A stretch of DNA of 64,000 nucleotides, taken from the NCBI GenBank assembly GCA_900318445.1, contig ONKO01000001.1, positions 248,001 to 312,000 on the forward strand, written 5' to 3'. The stretch comes from an uncultured Bacteroidales bacterium (GTDB lineage Bacteria; Bacteroidota; Bacteroidia; Bacteroidales; UBA932). Shown here in pieces: positions 36,655 through 43,193 of the stretch (positions are counted from its first letter, which is position 1; every line of letters begins with the position of its first letter). The notes under the pieces were generated by a model. That model was not told where the DNA came from, did no database searches, and worked only from the letters and a program-made list of their open reading frames with translations. Position numbers and translations under genes: made by a program.

Positions 36655-37161
36655 ATGAAAATTAGAGTGTTAGATATCATTGAACAGACAATGGCCGACG
36701 GACCCGGATTCCGCACGGCCATTTACTGTGCCGGCTGCCTTCATGCCTGCCGGGGTTGTCACAACCCCCAGAGCTGGGACTTCAATGCGGGCCGCTGGAT
36801 GTCCACGGACGATCTCCTGGAGATAGTGAAGGCCGATGACCTCTCTGACGTCACCTTCACCGGAGGAGACCCGTTCTATCAGGTCGAGGCCTTCACCGAG
36901 CTGGCCCGTCGCATCAAGGAAGAAACCACCAAGACCATCTGGTGCTGGACCGGCTTCACCCTGGAGGAGATTCAGGCATCGGCCCGCCTCTCTCAGCTGC
37001 TTCCGTACCTGGACGTCCTGGTGGACGGCCCCTTCATTCTGGAGCAGCGCGACACCGACCTCCTCTTCCGCGGCAGCCCCAACCAGCGCATCATCTACCT
37101 CCACGGCGAGCCCCCCTCCGACGACATCCCCGGCACCGTGGCGCTGGAGCCGCTTCGGTGA
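36655..37161 (+). CDS. nrdG: anaerobic ribonucleotide reductase activating protein
   Basis: NrdG is a radical-SAM enzyme that installs the glycyl radical on NrdD. The 168-residue protein has the CxxxCxxC cluster in CLHACRGC, DGPGFRTAIYCAGC before it, and TFTGGDPFYQ (the GGDP SAM motif). The ATG at 36655 follows the hairpin and gives a normal length. The last ~99 nt of this gene recur, inverted, at 42773-42871. Confidence 0.95.
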   Translation: MKIRVLDIIEQTMADGPGFRTAIYCAGCLHACRGCHNPQSWDFNAGRWMSTDDLLEIVKADDLSDVTFTGGDPFYQVEAFTELARRIKEETTKTIWCWTGFTLEEIQASARLSQLLPYLDVLVDGPFILEQRDTDLLFRGSPNQRIIYLHGEPPSDDIPGTVALEPLR

Positions 37162-37228
37162 GGCCGGTTTCTACGCTGGCCTTCTCCTTTGCGCACAAAG
37201 GCTAATGTCTTGTCTATTAACCATTTGA

Positions 37229-37266
37229 CTTTTTCTCTTTAGGCAGAGCAGCCTAAAGAGAAAAAG
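37229..37266. terminator. bidirectional terminator after nrdG
   Basis: A perfect 16-bp inverted repeat (37229-37244 and 37251-37266, core CTCTTTAGGC) with a 6-nt loop is flanked by T-rich and A-rich arms. It would end nrdDG transcription. Confidence 0.85.
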
Positions 37267-37379
37267 CTATTCTACTTGTAATCAGTCACTTATCCCATGT
37301 TCGCGATTTGGGCCGATACGCTTGTGCCGTACCAAGCGCCCGTCCTGGCGCTGCTTCGGCGCTATTCCCGGTCTGGATG

Positions 37380-37520
37380 GCGCAGGTTCCAAAATAGGGC
37401 CGGAACCTGCACCGCATATCGGCCTTCTACCCCCATACAGTGGAGCAGGTTCCCCTGCTAAAATGGAACCTGCTCCATCTACGCCGTAACCTGCGCCATG
37501 CGTTCCTGGTACCTGCACCG
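37380..37520. repeat. interspersed GGAACCTGC repeat, copy A
   Basis: A 100-bp block (37380-37479) contains two hairpins: GCAGGTTCC/GGAACCTGC (37382-37390 with 37402-37410) and a 12-bp stem GGAGCAGGTTCC/GGAACCTGCTCC (37442-37453 with 37465-37476). Two further degenerate units of AACCTGCGCC follow with 21-22 bp spacing to 37520. An inverted copy with about 5 mismatches is at 42894-42993. With the terminators, this fills the 37162-37577 gap; nothing there looks coding. Confidence 0.8.
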
Positions 37521-37530
37521 AAAGGACACA

Positions 37531-37560
37531 AAAAAGCCAGCCCCGAAGGACTGGCTTTTT
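37531..37560. terminator. terminator at the mdh 3' end
   Basis: AAAAAGCCAG (37531-37540) pairs with CTGGCTTTTT (37551-37560) around a 10-nt loop. On the minus strand it lies 18 nt beyond the mdh stop and ends in a T-run. Confidence 0.8.
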
Positions 37561-37577
37561 ATATATAAGGTGTGAAA

Positions 37578-38564
37578 TTACAGGTTGGCGTTCATCTTCT
37601 TCCAATCCTCGATGGCGGGGACGATGCCCAGGGAGACAATCTCGTCGCGCATCTTCACCAAGTGCTCGTAGGAAGCGTCCAGAGCGGCCATTTCCTCGGC
37701 GGTACCCTGAGGAGCGGTAAAGTGGCACCCCGTAGCGTCAATCACAGTGGGCATAGCCATCATCACGTTCTTGTACTTGCCTTCGTTCACATAGGTGCCG
37801 GCGGGCCAGGTGAACTTGTCGCCGCCCATGGCAGCCTCGATCATCTTAACGGCGTTGTAAGCGGGGCTCTGGAAGGAGCTGCGGCCACGCAGTTTGATGA
37901 TGTTGGAACCACCCTGGATGGTGTTGTGCTTGATTTCTTCCCAACGCTCGGCGCTGAGCTCCATCTCTGCGAGGGGCTTACCGTCAATCTTAACCTGGGA
38001 AGCGAACACGGCCATAGCCTCGCCGTGACCACCGTAGGTGTGGGCGCCGGTCACGGAGCACTGCTGTACGCCGAACTCCTGGGCCAGGGCTTCCTGCAGA
38101 CGGGTGCTGTCAAGAGCGGCCAGGGAAGTGAGCTGCTCGGGCTTGAGGCCGGAGTGGATGAGGGCGGTGAGAGCGGTGACATCGGCCGGGTTGAAGATAA
38201 CCACCACGTGCTTTACGTCGGGGCAGTACTTCTTGATGTTGTCACCGAATTCGGCAGCGATCTGGCAGTTGCCCTTGAGGAGGTCCTCACGGGTCATGCC
38301 TTCCTTGCGGGGTGCACCGCCGGAGGAGATGATGTACTTGGCGTCGGAGAAGGCGACTTCCGGGTTGGTGGTGGCAGTGAGGTTCACGCCGGGGAATGCG
38401 CAGTGGTCCATCTCGGCCAGTACTCCCTTGAGACCGGGCTCGAAGATATCGTACAGGCAGATGTTAGGAGTAAGACCCAGCATGCAGGCGGTCTGAACCA
38501 TGTTGGAGCCAATCATGCCGGCAGCGCCAACAATGACAAGCTTTTCATCAGTTAAGAATTTCAT
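37578..38564 (-). CDS. mdh: malate dehydrogenase (lactate/malate dehydrogenase family)
   Basis: The enzyme interconverts malate and oxaloacetate with NAD(H). The 328-residue protein has the Rossmann motif VIVGAAGMIGSNM near the N-terminus, IISSGGAPRKEGMTREDLLKGN, FNPADV, the DSTRLQEALA substrate region and the catalytic His in GAHTYGGHGEAM. The start MKFLTDEKL at 38564 is preferred over an in-frame upstream extension that crosses the promoter box at 38608. Confidence 0.9.
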   Translation of the reverse strand: MKFLTDEKLVIVGAAGMIGSNMVQTACMLGLTPNICLYDIFEPGLKGVLAEMDHCAFPGVNLTATTNPEVAFSDAKYIISSGGAPRKEGMTREDLLKGNCQIAAEFGDNIKKYCPDVKHVVVIFNPADVTALTALIHSGLKPEQLTSLAALDSTRLQEALAQEFGVQQCSVTGAHTYGGHGEAMAVFASQVKIDGKPLAEMELSAERWEEIKHNTIQGGSNIIKLRGRSSFQSPAYNAVKMIEAAMGGDKFTWPAGTYVNEGKYKNVMMAMPTVIDATGCHFTAPQGTAEEMAALDASYEHLVKMRDEIVSLGIVPAIEDWKKMNANL

Positions 38565-38607
38565 GATGTGTGTGTATAATTTAAGTGTTCTCTTTCGTTT
38601 GAGCCCA

Positions 38608-38615
38608 CAAAGATA
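38608..38615 (-). promoter_or_regulatory. -7 box TATCTTTG for mdh
   Basis: Exact TAnnTTTG on the minus strand, 43 nt from the mdh ATG. It is divergent from the promoter of the candidate leader RNA. Confidence 0.65.
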
Positions 38616-38637
38616 CGAAATTCCCCGCAAAGATTTG

Positions 38638-38668
38638 TTTTGCAATTGGAAAAAATGAGTTATCTTTG
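38638..38668 (+). promoter_or_regulatory. promoter of the candidate RNA / phosphopantetheinyl transferase
   Basis: TTTTG at 38638-38642 and TATCTTTG at 38661-38668 are separated by 18 nt. This is the best -33/-7 pair in the window. The transcript would begin near 38673, about 165 nt ahead of the coding start. Confidence 0.75.
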
Positions 38669-38682
38669 TGCCGTAAACTTGT

Positions 38683-38826
38683 AACGAAACGTATGGAGCC
38701 TCCCAGTCAGGTTAAATCCAATCAGTTAACGGGCGTCGGTTCAGACGACCCTCTGTCGCGATTACCCTACTAACAACTGAGAAACCCGGTGCCGCAAAGG
38801 CATTCGGGCGCTTCCGTATTGTCGTT
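38683..38826 (+). ncRNA. candidate structured leader RNA, class unknown
   Basis: The 165-nt non-coding stretch between a strong promoter and the next ATG can fold into a closed multi-branch shape. A closing stem joins 38683-38698 to 38811-38826 (with bulges). A second stem is CAGTT...GGG (38723-38733) with CCC...AACTG (38765-38779), capped by CGTC/GACG (38734-38747). A third hairpin is CCCG-GCC/GGC-CGGG (38785-38808). I do not see a TPP, SAM, cobalamin, c-di-GMP, SRP or RNase P signature. A 6S-like RNA or a cis-regulatory leader is possible. Confidence 0.45.
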
Positions 38827-38840
38827 CGAAAACCTACGTA

Positions 38841-39479
38841 ATGGGACTTTATTTAAAAAAGAAACTTGAAAACGAAGCCACAATAGGTGTGTGGCAAATC
38901 ACAGAAACGGAGGAGGAACTCATCGCCCTGAGTGCCACCCCCACGGACGAGATGGAAGAAATCTCGTTCATCAAGAGCGAATCCCTTCGCAAACAGCGGC
39001 TGGCCGTCCGTGCCCTGCTGAACGCACTTTTTGAAGAAAAAGTGTACCTGAGCCATCACGACAATGGCAAACCCTACCTGGAGAACAATCCTACCAATAT
39101 CTCCATCACCCATACAGAAAAGTATGTAGCCGTTATCCTGCACGACGAAAACGACTGCGGCATAGACGTAGAGTCCCTGGACCGCGATTTCTCGGCCGTG
39201 GAGAAGAAAGCGCTGAGCGAGGACGAAATCGAGGACCTCGAAGACGAAAAGAGAAACGAACAGCTGGCCATCTACTGGTGCGCCAAGGAGGCCATCTTCA
39301 AGCTCCTGAGCCGCTACAACGTAGATTTTGCCGAGCAAATCGAGATCGAGCGCTTCCGTCCCCGCGGCGAAGGAGAGCTCGAAGCCACGTTTATTGACAA
39401 GAACGAGGACGAAGAAGAGTTCAACCTGGAATACATGACCTTCGACCGCCATGTGCTGGTCTGGGTCGTGGGAGACTGA
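38841..39479 (+). CDS. 4'-phosphopantetheinyl transferase superfamily protein
   Basis: This enzyme class moves phosphopantetheine from CoA onto carrier proteins such as ACP. The 212-residue protein has the Sfp-type signatures: NISITHTEKYVAVIL, GIDVE (Mg-binding Asp/Glu) and WCAKEAIFKL. The two-fold pseudo-repeat length fits the Sfp/Gsp group rather than the short AcpS group. It stands alone, preceded by the candidate RNA and followed by a terminator. Confidence 0.9.
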   Translation: MGLYLKKKLENEATIGVWQITETEEELIALSATPTDEMEEISFIKSESLRKQRLAVRALLNALFEEKVYLSHHDNGKPYLENNPTNISITHTEKYVAVILHDENDCGIDVESLDRDFSAVEKKALSEDEIEDLEDEKRNEQLAIYWCAKEAIFKLLSRYNVDFAEQIEIERFRPRGEGELEATFIDKNEDEEEFNLEYMTFDRHVLVWVVGD

Positions 39480-39500
39480 TTCAGCCCAAAAGACAGTTCC

Positions 39501-39533
39501 ATCCCGGAGGCTTCACCGCTTCCGGGATTTTTT
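39501..39533 (+). terminator. terminator after the phosphopantetheinyl transferase
   Basis: ATCCCGGA (39501-39508) pairs with TCCGGGAT (39521-39528), extended by inner GC pairs, and is followed by a six-T run. It is a standard intrinsic terminator. Confidence 0.85.
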
Positions 39534-39571
39534 GTGGTGGAATCCGCCACAAGAAGCTTGTGGGGAAGCGT

Positions 39572-39579
39572 TATCTTTG
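39572..39579 (+). promoter_or_regulatory. -7 box TATCTTTG for the barrel/WG genes
   Basis: Exact TAnnTTTG, 16 nt before the ATG at 39596. It separates this gene group from the upstream terminator. Confidence 0.65.
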
Positions 39580-39595
39580 TGAAAAACTGATAACC

Positions 39596-40138
39596 ATGAA
39601 GAAGCTCTTCACCCTGTTCGCTGCTGGTGCGCTGCTTGCGCTGGCGTTTTCGTTTGCCGCGAAGGCGCAGCGGGTGAACCCGCAGATCGGCGTCTTTTAC
39701 CAGAAAGGGCAGTACTCCTTCGAGGAGGCCCAGGTGAAGGACACTTTCCTAGGCGCGTCCTTCCTTGTGCAGTTCAACATCTTCTATCCGGAGTCCATCT
39801 ACCTGACCACCGGCCTGGAGGCGTCCCTGGGACTGAGCAAGGAGAACAATGTGCCCGACTACCGCATCGAGCTTCCCGTCAGGCTGTCCTGGATGTGGGA
39901 ACCCACGCCGCGGTTTGCCATCGGCCCGTTCGCCGGCATCTACGGCGCCGCGAACCTGATGGTGACGCCCGACGACAAGACCCTCTACAACACGCTGCAG
40001 GGCGGATATACGGCCGGCGCCTCAATCCAGTTCGGTTCCTTTGACCTGAGCGGAGGCTACTGGAGAGACTTCGTGCCCTTCCATAAGGGCGGCAGTCCCT
40101 TCAGCGGATTCCGCGTTTCCCTCAACATGTTTATTTAG
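39596..40138 (+). CDS. outer-membrane beta-barrel protein, 180 aa
   Basis: Start MKKLFTLF at 39596 gives a signal peptide ending in AKA. The mature part has alternating strands with aromatic ends (QIGVFYQKGQYSFEEAQ, YLTTGLEASLGLSKE, FRVSLNMFI), typical of the porin/OmpW-like small barrels of Bacteroidetes. The final residues FI suit barrel insertion. Substrate and role are unknown. The WG-repeat gene follows 6 nt downstream. Confidence 0.75.
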   Translation: MKKLFTLFAAGALLALAFSFAAKAQRVNPQIGVFYQKGQYSFEEAQVKDTFLGASFLVQFNIFYPESIYLTTGLEASLGLSKENNVPDYRIELPVRLSWMWEPTPRFAIGPFAGIYGAANLMVTPDDKTLYNTLQGGYTAGASIQFGSFDLSGGYWRDFVPFHKGGSPFSGFRVSLNMFI

Positions 40139-40144
40139 GCCGAT

Positions 40145-41446
40145 ATGAAACGCATTCCCATCCTCCTGGCGGCCGGTCTGGTCGCCCTTCCCGCCGCCGC
40201 GCAGTCCGTTCCGCCGGTGAGCCAGGCCAAGGTGGTTGCCACCTACTGCACCTATTGCGGGTTTATCGACTTCGAGAAGGGCGAGACGCACAAGAGCGAC
40301 TGCCCGTCCCTGGGCGGGTCCTCCGGGGGCAGTTCTTCCTATGGTGGCGGCGGCGACTATTACTCCTATGACGAGCGCCACGAAGACGCCTGGAACGAGC
40401 GCAAGGCCGCCAAAGCTGCCAAAAAGGCCGAACGGGAGGCCAAGAAGGCCGCCCAGAAATACGCCCGTCCCAAAAAGGTGAAGCTGAAGGACTACCAGCC
40501 GATGGCCGGGAAGACAGTCGTGGCCGATATGGGCGCGACGGAGAACACCCAGGTCATCGCCAAGTATAACAAGAAGGGCGTCCCCAGCTACGGCCTCCGG
40601 AACAGGAGCACCGGGAAATGGGTACGCAAGCCGCAGTTCCAGGGCATCACCATCGTAGGCCCCCATGCCGCGGCCGCCAGCCTCAAGGGCAGGACCGCCA
40701 TCATAGACCCGGACACCGGCGAGCCCACCACGGAGTACGCCTTCGACCAGTTCAAGGCCTTCCACTACCCGGACAACGCCCGGAACACCCTCCTCGCCCT
40801 GGCCAAGACCACGCCCCAGGGCCAGCGTACCTGGTATATGATGGTGGCCGATGGCAACGGCAACTACACGCAGGCCATGACCTGCAGCGCCGTGGATTTC
40901 ATCGAGGACGGCACCGGCCGGAAGATCCTGTACCGCCGCGACGACACCGACAAGGTGGGCATGCTGGACGAGTTCGGAAACGAGATTCTCCCGCCCGTGT
41001 TCGACGGCCTCAAGAACCTGGAATTCTCCGTGGATGACGCCGCCTACTACCAGGCCCGGCGGATGCTGGCCGACGGCAGCACGGCCGTAGGGGTCATCGA
41101 TGAGAAGGGCCGAATGGTCGTTCCCTGCTCCTATGACCAGATCGACGCCAAGAGCTGGGGCAAGTACGGCATCCAGGTCAAAAAGGGCGACAAGACCGGC
41201 GTCTATGACATGCGCGGCAACCAGGTGCTGCCCGATATGTTCAACCGCCTGACGCTGGAGCATTTCTGGGACGGGAACAAGTCCTGGGCTTACTACCGGG
41301 GCACCGTCTATGAGGCCGACGGGTCTTCACGCTGCGCGCTCTTTAACACCTACGGTGAGCAGCTCACCGACTGGGAACCCTATTACGCGTCGGAGGACCG
41401 CATCTATGAAATGACCTCCCGACTGGAAGAATACCGAATCTATTAG
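40145..41446 (+). CDS. secreted WG-repeat protein with Cys-rich head
   Basis: After a signal peptide (ends AAA), the mature N-terminus has CTYCGF...HKSDCP, a possible zinc ribbon, then a Gly/Ser-rich linker and a Lys/Ala/Glu-rich coiled segment. WG-type repeats fill the C-terminal half (for example KVGMLDEFGNEILPPVF and AVGVIDEKGRMVVPCSYD and KTGVYDMRGNQVLP). WG repeats form beta-propeller-like arrays of unknown ligand. It lies between two exported genes with 6-nt gaps, so the three form an operon. Confidence 0.75.
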   Translation: MKRIPILLAAGLVALPAAAQSVPPVSQAKVVATYCTYCGFIDFEKGETHKSDCPSLGGSSGGSSSYGGGGDYYSYDERHEDAWNERKAAKAAKKAEREAKKAAQKYARPKKVKLKDYQPMAGKTVVADMGATENTQVIAKYNKKGVPSYGLRNRSTGKWVRKPQFQGITIVGPHAAAASLKGRTAIIDPDTGEPTTEYAFDQFKAFHYPDNARNTLLALAKTTPQGQRTWYMMVADGNGNYTQAMTCSAVDFIEDGTGRKILYRRDDTDKVGMLDEFGNEILPPVFDGLKNLEFSVDDAAYYQARRMLADGSTAVGVIDEKGRMVVPCSYDQIDAKSWGKYGIQVKKGDKTGVYDMRGNQVLPDMFNRLTLEHFWDGNKSWAYYRGTVYEADGSSRCALFNTYGEQLTDWEPYYASEDRIYEMTSRLEEYRIY

Positions 41447-41452
41447 AAGCCT

Positions 41453-42766
41453 ATGAAACTGATCGCACTGGCTATTGCACTGGCCATCCTCCCTATCCAT
41501 AAGAGTTTTACGGGCTCGCCGGAGAGCAGTTCGTCGGCCCCGGCGTACACGGCCGGGCAGGCCCGCTATTTCAACCTGACGCCCGGCGGCATGCAGGGAA
41601 ACCTGGTCGTCGTGCGCGAAAACGGCCTGCCGGGCCTGTGGAACAACACCACCGGAGCGTGGCAGATCCAGCCCGGCGGGGTTCAAGAGCTTTTCTTTGC
41701 CACCAGCAGCCTCCTGTTCTACACCAGCCTGGAAGGCCGCGCCGGATACGGAAACGTCCAGCCTGGCTTTGAGGAAAGCCCCGCCCTGGACTCCAAGGAC
41801 CTGTATTTTCCCTTCCCCGAGGCCAGCTACTACCCCTCCCGGACCGAGATGAAGTACATCTGCCTGAGGATGGAGGGCCAATGGGCCGTCCTTGGGGCCG
41901 ATGGCTTCCTCCTGCCTGGCATCGGCAGTAATCCCCAGGGTGCCATCTCCATCCTGGAAGGAGCGCCCCGGAAAGCCCCGGACGAATCCAACGAGGCGTT
42001 TATCCTGCGTGAGTTCCGGGAAATGCCCTCCGCTACGCTGCACGGAGGAGCCACCGCACGTGAAAAAGACACGAATGGTTTGTTCATCTCCCTGGTGGAG
42101 ACTCCCTACGCCGGTCCCTATTTCCTTTCCGACGCCGAACCGGACGCCAGCTATCTGCCGGAATACGGCATCTTCGGTGTCCGGGACGGGGTCCTCACCC
42201 TGGCCTTCGGCTGCTTCATCAACATGGAGACGGGGAATTACCACTGGTATGAGGACCTGTCGGTGGAAGAGCCCTACATTCCCCTGAACAGTGTCAGCCG
42301 CACGGCCACGCACTGGGATCCGGACAATTGGAAGATCCCCATCGACATGAGCTTCCGGGAGTTCTACTTTGCCTACGAATTCAATCGGTACGTCAACGAC
42401 CCGGATTATGATGAAGACGAAGTATGGGAGGAAGGGAAATACAAATTCCTGCGCGCGAACAGCTTCACGGCGGTTGGTAGCCTCTACCCCATGATGCCCG
42501 AAGCCTATGACCCGGAAAGAAAGGCTTTGAAATTAGTCATCGCCGAGGACATGTGCCCTCCTTTCTATGTTCCCATGACCGCCCGGGAAGCACAGAACCT
42601 GATCCGCGACTACAACAAGTACGGCCCGGACGAACTGGTCTGGTGGTACGAGCGAGGTATCGACAACCACGAAAACATGTACGTCTCCCGCGCCGGCATC
42701 GGCTGGCCCGACAAATCCCCCGGCCACCCCACCGGCAAAGTCTTCTATTACTCCGCCACGGAATAG
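41453..42766 (+). CDS. hypothetical exported protein, 437 aa
   Basis: The N-terminus is hydrophobic (MKLIALAIALAILPI), but a clear cleavage site is not evident. The rest is rich in aromatic and acidic residues with short W/Y/G strand motifs (GLWNNTTGAWQI, QWAVLGADGFLLPG) that recall the WG repeats of its neighbour, so both may share an origin. No catalytic motif is seen. It is the last gene of the exported trio; the inverted nrdG fragment begins 6 nt after its stop. Confidence 0.6.
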   Translation: MKLIALAIALAILPIHKSFTGSPESSSSAPAYTAGQARYFNLTPGGMQGNLVVVRENGLPGLWNNTTGAWQIQPGGVQELFFATSSLLFYTSLEGRAGYGNVQPGFEESPALDSKDLYFPFPEASYYPSRTEMKYICLRMEGQWAVLGADGFLLPGIGSNPQGAISILEGAPRKAPDESNEAFILREFREMPSATLHGGATAREKDTNGLFISLVETPYAGPYFLSDAEPDASYLPEYGIFGVRDGVLTLAFGCFINMETGNYHWYEDLSVEEPYIPLNSVSRTATHWDPDNWKIPIDMSFREFYFAYEFNRYVNDPDYDEDEVWEEGKYKFLRANSFTAVGSLYPMMPEAYDPERKALKLVIAEDMCPPFYVPMTAREAQNLIRDYNKYGPDELVWWYERGIDNHENMYVSRAGIGWPDKSPGHPTGKVFYYSATE

Positions 42767-42772
42767 AATATG

Positions 42773-42871
42773 TTAGCGGAGGGGCTCCAGCGCCACGGTG
42801 CCGGGGATGTCGTCGGAGGGGGGCTCGCCGTGGAGGTAGATGATGCGCTGGTTGGGGCTGCCGCGGAAGAG
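42773..42871 (-). pseudogene. inverted duplicate of the nrdG 3' end
   Basis: Positions 42783-42871, read on the minus strand, match nrdG 37063-37151 base for base over 89 nt (protein LFRGSPNQRIIYLHGEPP to the end). The last four codons (PLR and stop) are the same amino acids with different codons (CCC CTC CGC TAA against CCG CTT CGG TGA). There is no N-terminal part and no start, so it is a fragment. It directly adjoins repeat copy B. Confidence 0.9.
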
Positions 42872-42893
42872 CGCGGAGCAGGTTTCCGGGGCG

Positions 42894-43060
42894 GATGGAG
42901 CAGGTTCCATTTTAGCAGGGGAACCTGCGCCGCTGTAGGGGGATAGAAGGCCGATATGCGGTGCAGGTTCCGCCCCTATTTTGGAACCTGCGCCGTTCAA
43001 GCTGGAACCTGCGCCGTTTGGCCCGGAACCTGCGCCATGGAGAGCGAGACCTGCAACGCG
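42894..43060. repeat. interspersed GGAACCTGC repeat, copy B with 21-bp array
   Basis: The 100-bp block 42894-42993 is the inverted counterpart of copy A, with about 5 mismatches. It continues into a tandem array: GGAACCTGCGCC starts at 42983, 43004 and 43025 and a degenerate unit at 43046, exactly 21 bp apart, with a constant 12-13 bp core and variable ~8 bp spacers. With the fragment and the following terminator, this accounts for 42767-43193. Confidence 0.85.
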
Positions 43061-43088
43061 TAACAGGTAAGTAGTTGTAAATCAATGA

Positions 43089-43136
43089 ATAACGAAAAGT
43101 CCTCCGGGCGGAATCTCCTGGAGGACTTTTCGTTAT
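43089..43136. terminator. strong hairpin terminator before feoAB 3' end
   Basis: A perfect 17-bp inverted repeat (43089-43105 and 43120-43136, core ACGAAAAGTCCTCC) with a 14-nt loop. Its A-rich and T-rich arms let it work in both directions, and on the minus strand it lies beyond the feoAB stop. Confidence 0.8.
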
Positions 43137-43193
43137 CGATTGGTAGTCAAGTAGTTAGCGAAAACGCTCTTGCTGCCTTATAATCAGAGTACG

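Noticed and set aside
37282-37728. 148-residue frame crossing the repeat A region on the minus strand
   Set aside because: It translates the hairpin repeat into Pro/Gly/Ala-rich text and overlaps the mdh 3' end in another frame.
38683-38826. TPP or SAM riboswitch
   Set aside because: Small matches such as CTGAGA and AACCCGG occur, but the other conserved segments of those families are missing.
42872-43000. Extension of the inverted nrdG fragment to an upstream ATG
   Set aside because: The extra residues come from repeat B only, so it is not an intact gene.
37380-43060. CRISPR array
   Set aside because: The repeats are 12-13 bp cores with ~8-bp spacers and hairpins, far too short for CRISPR, and no cas genes are present.
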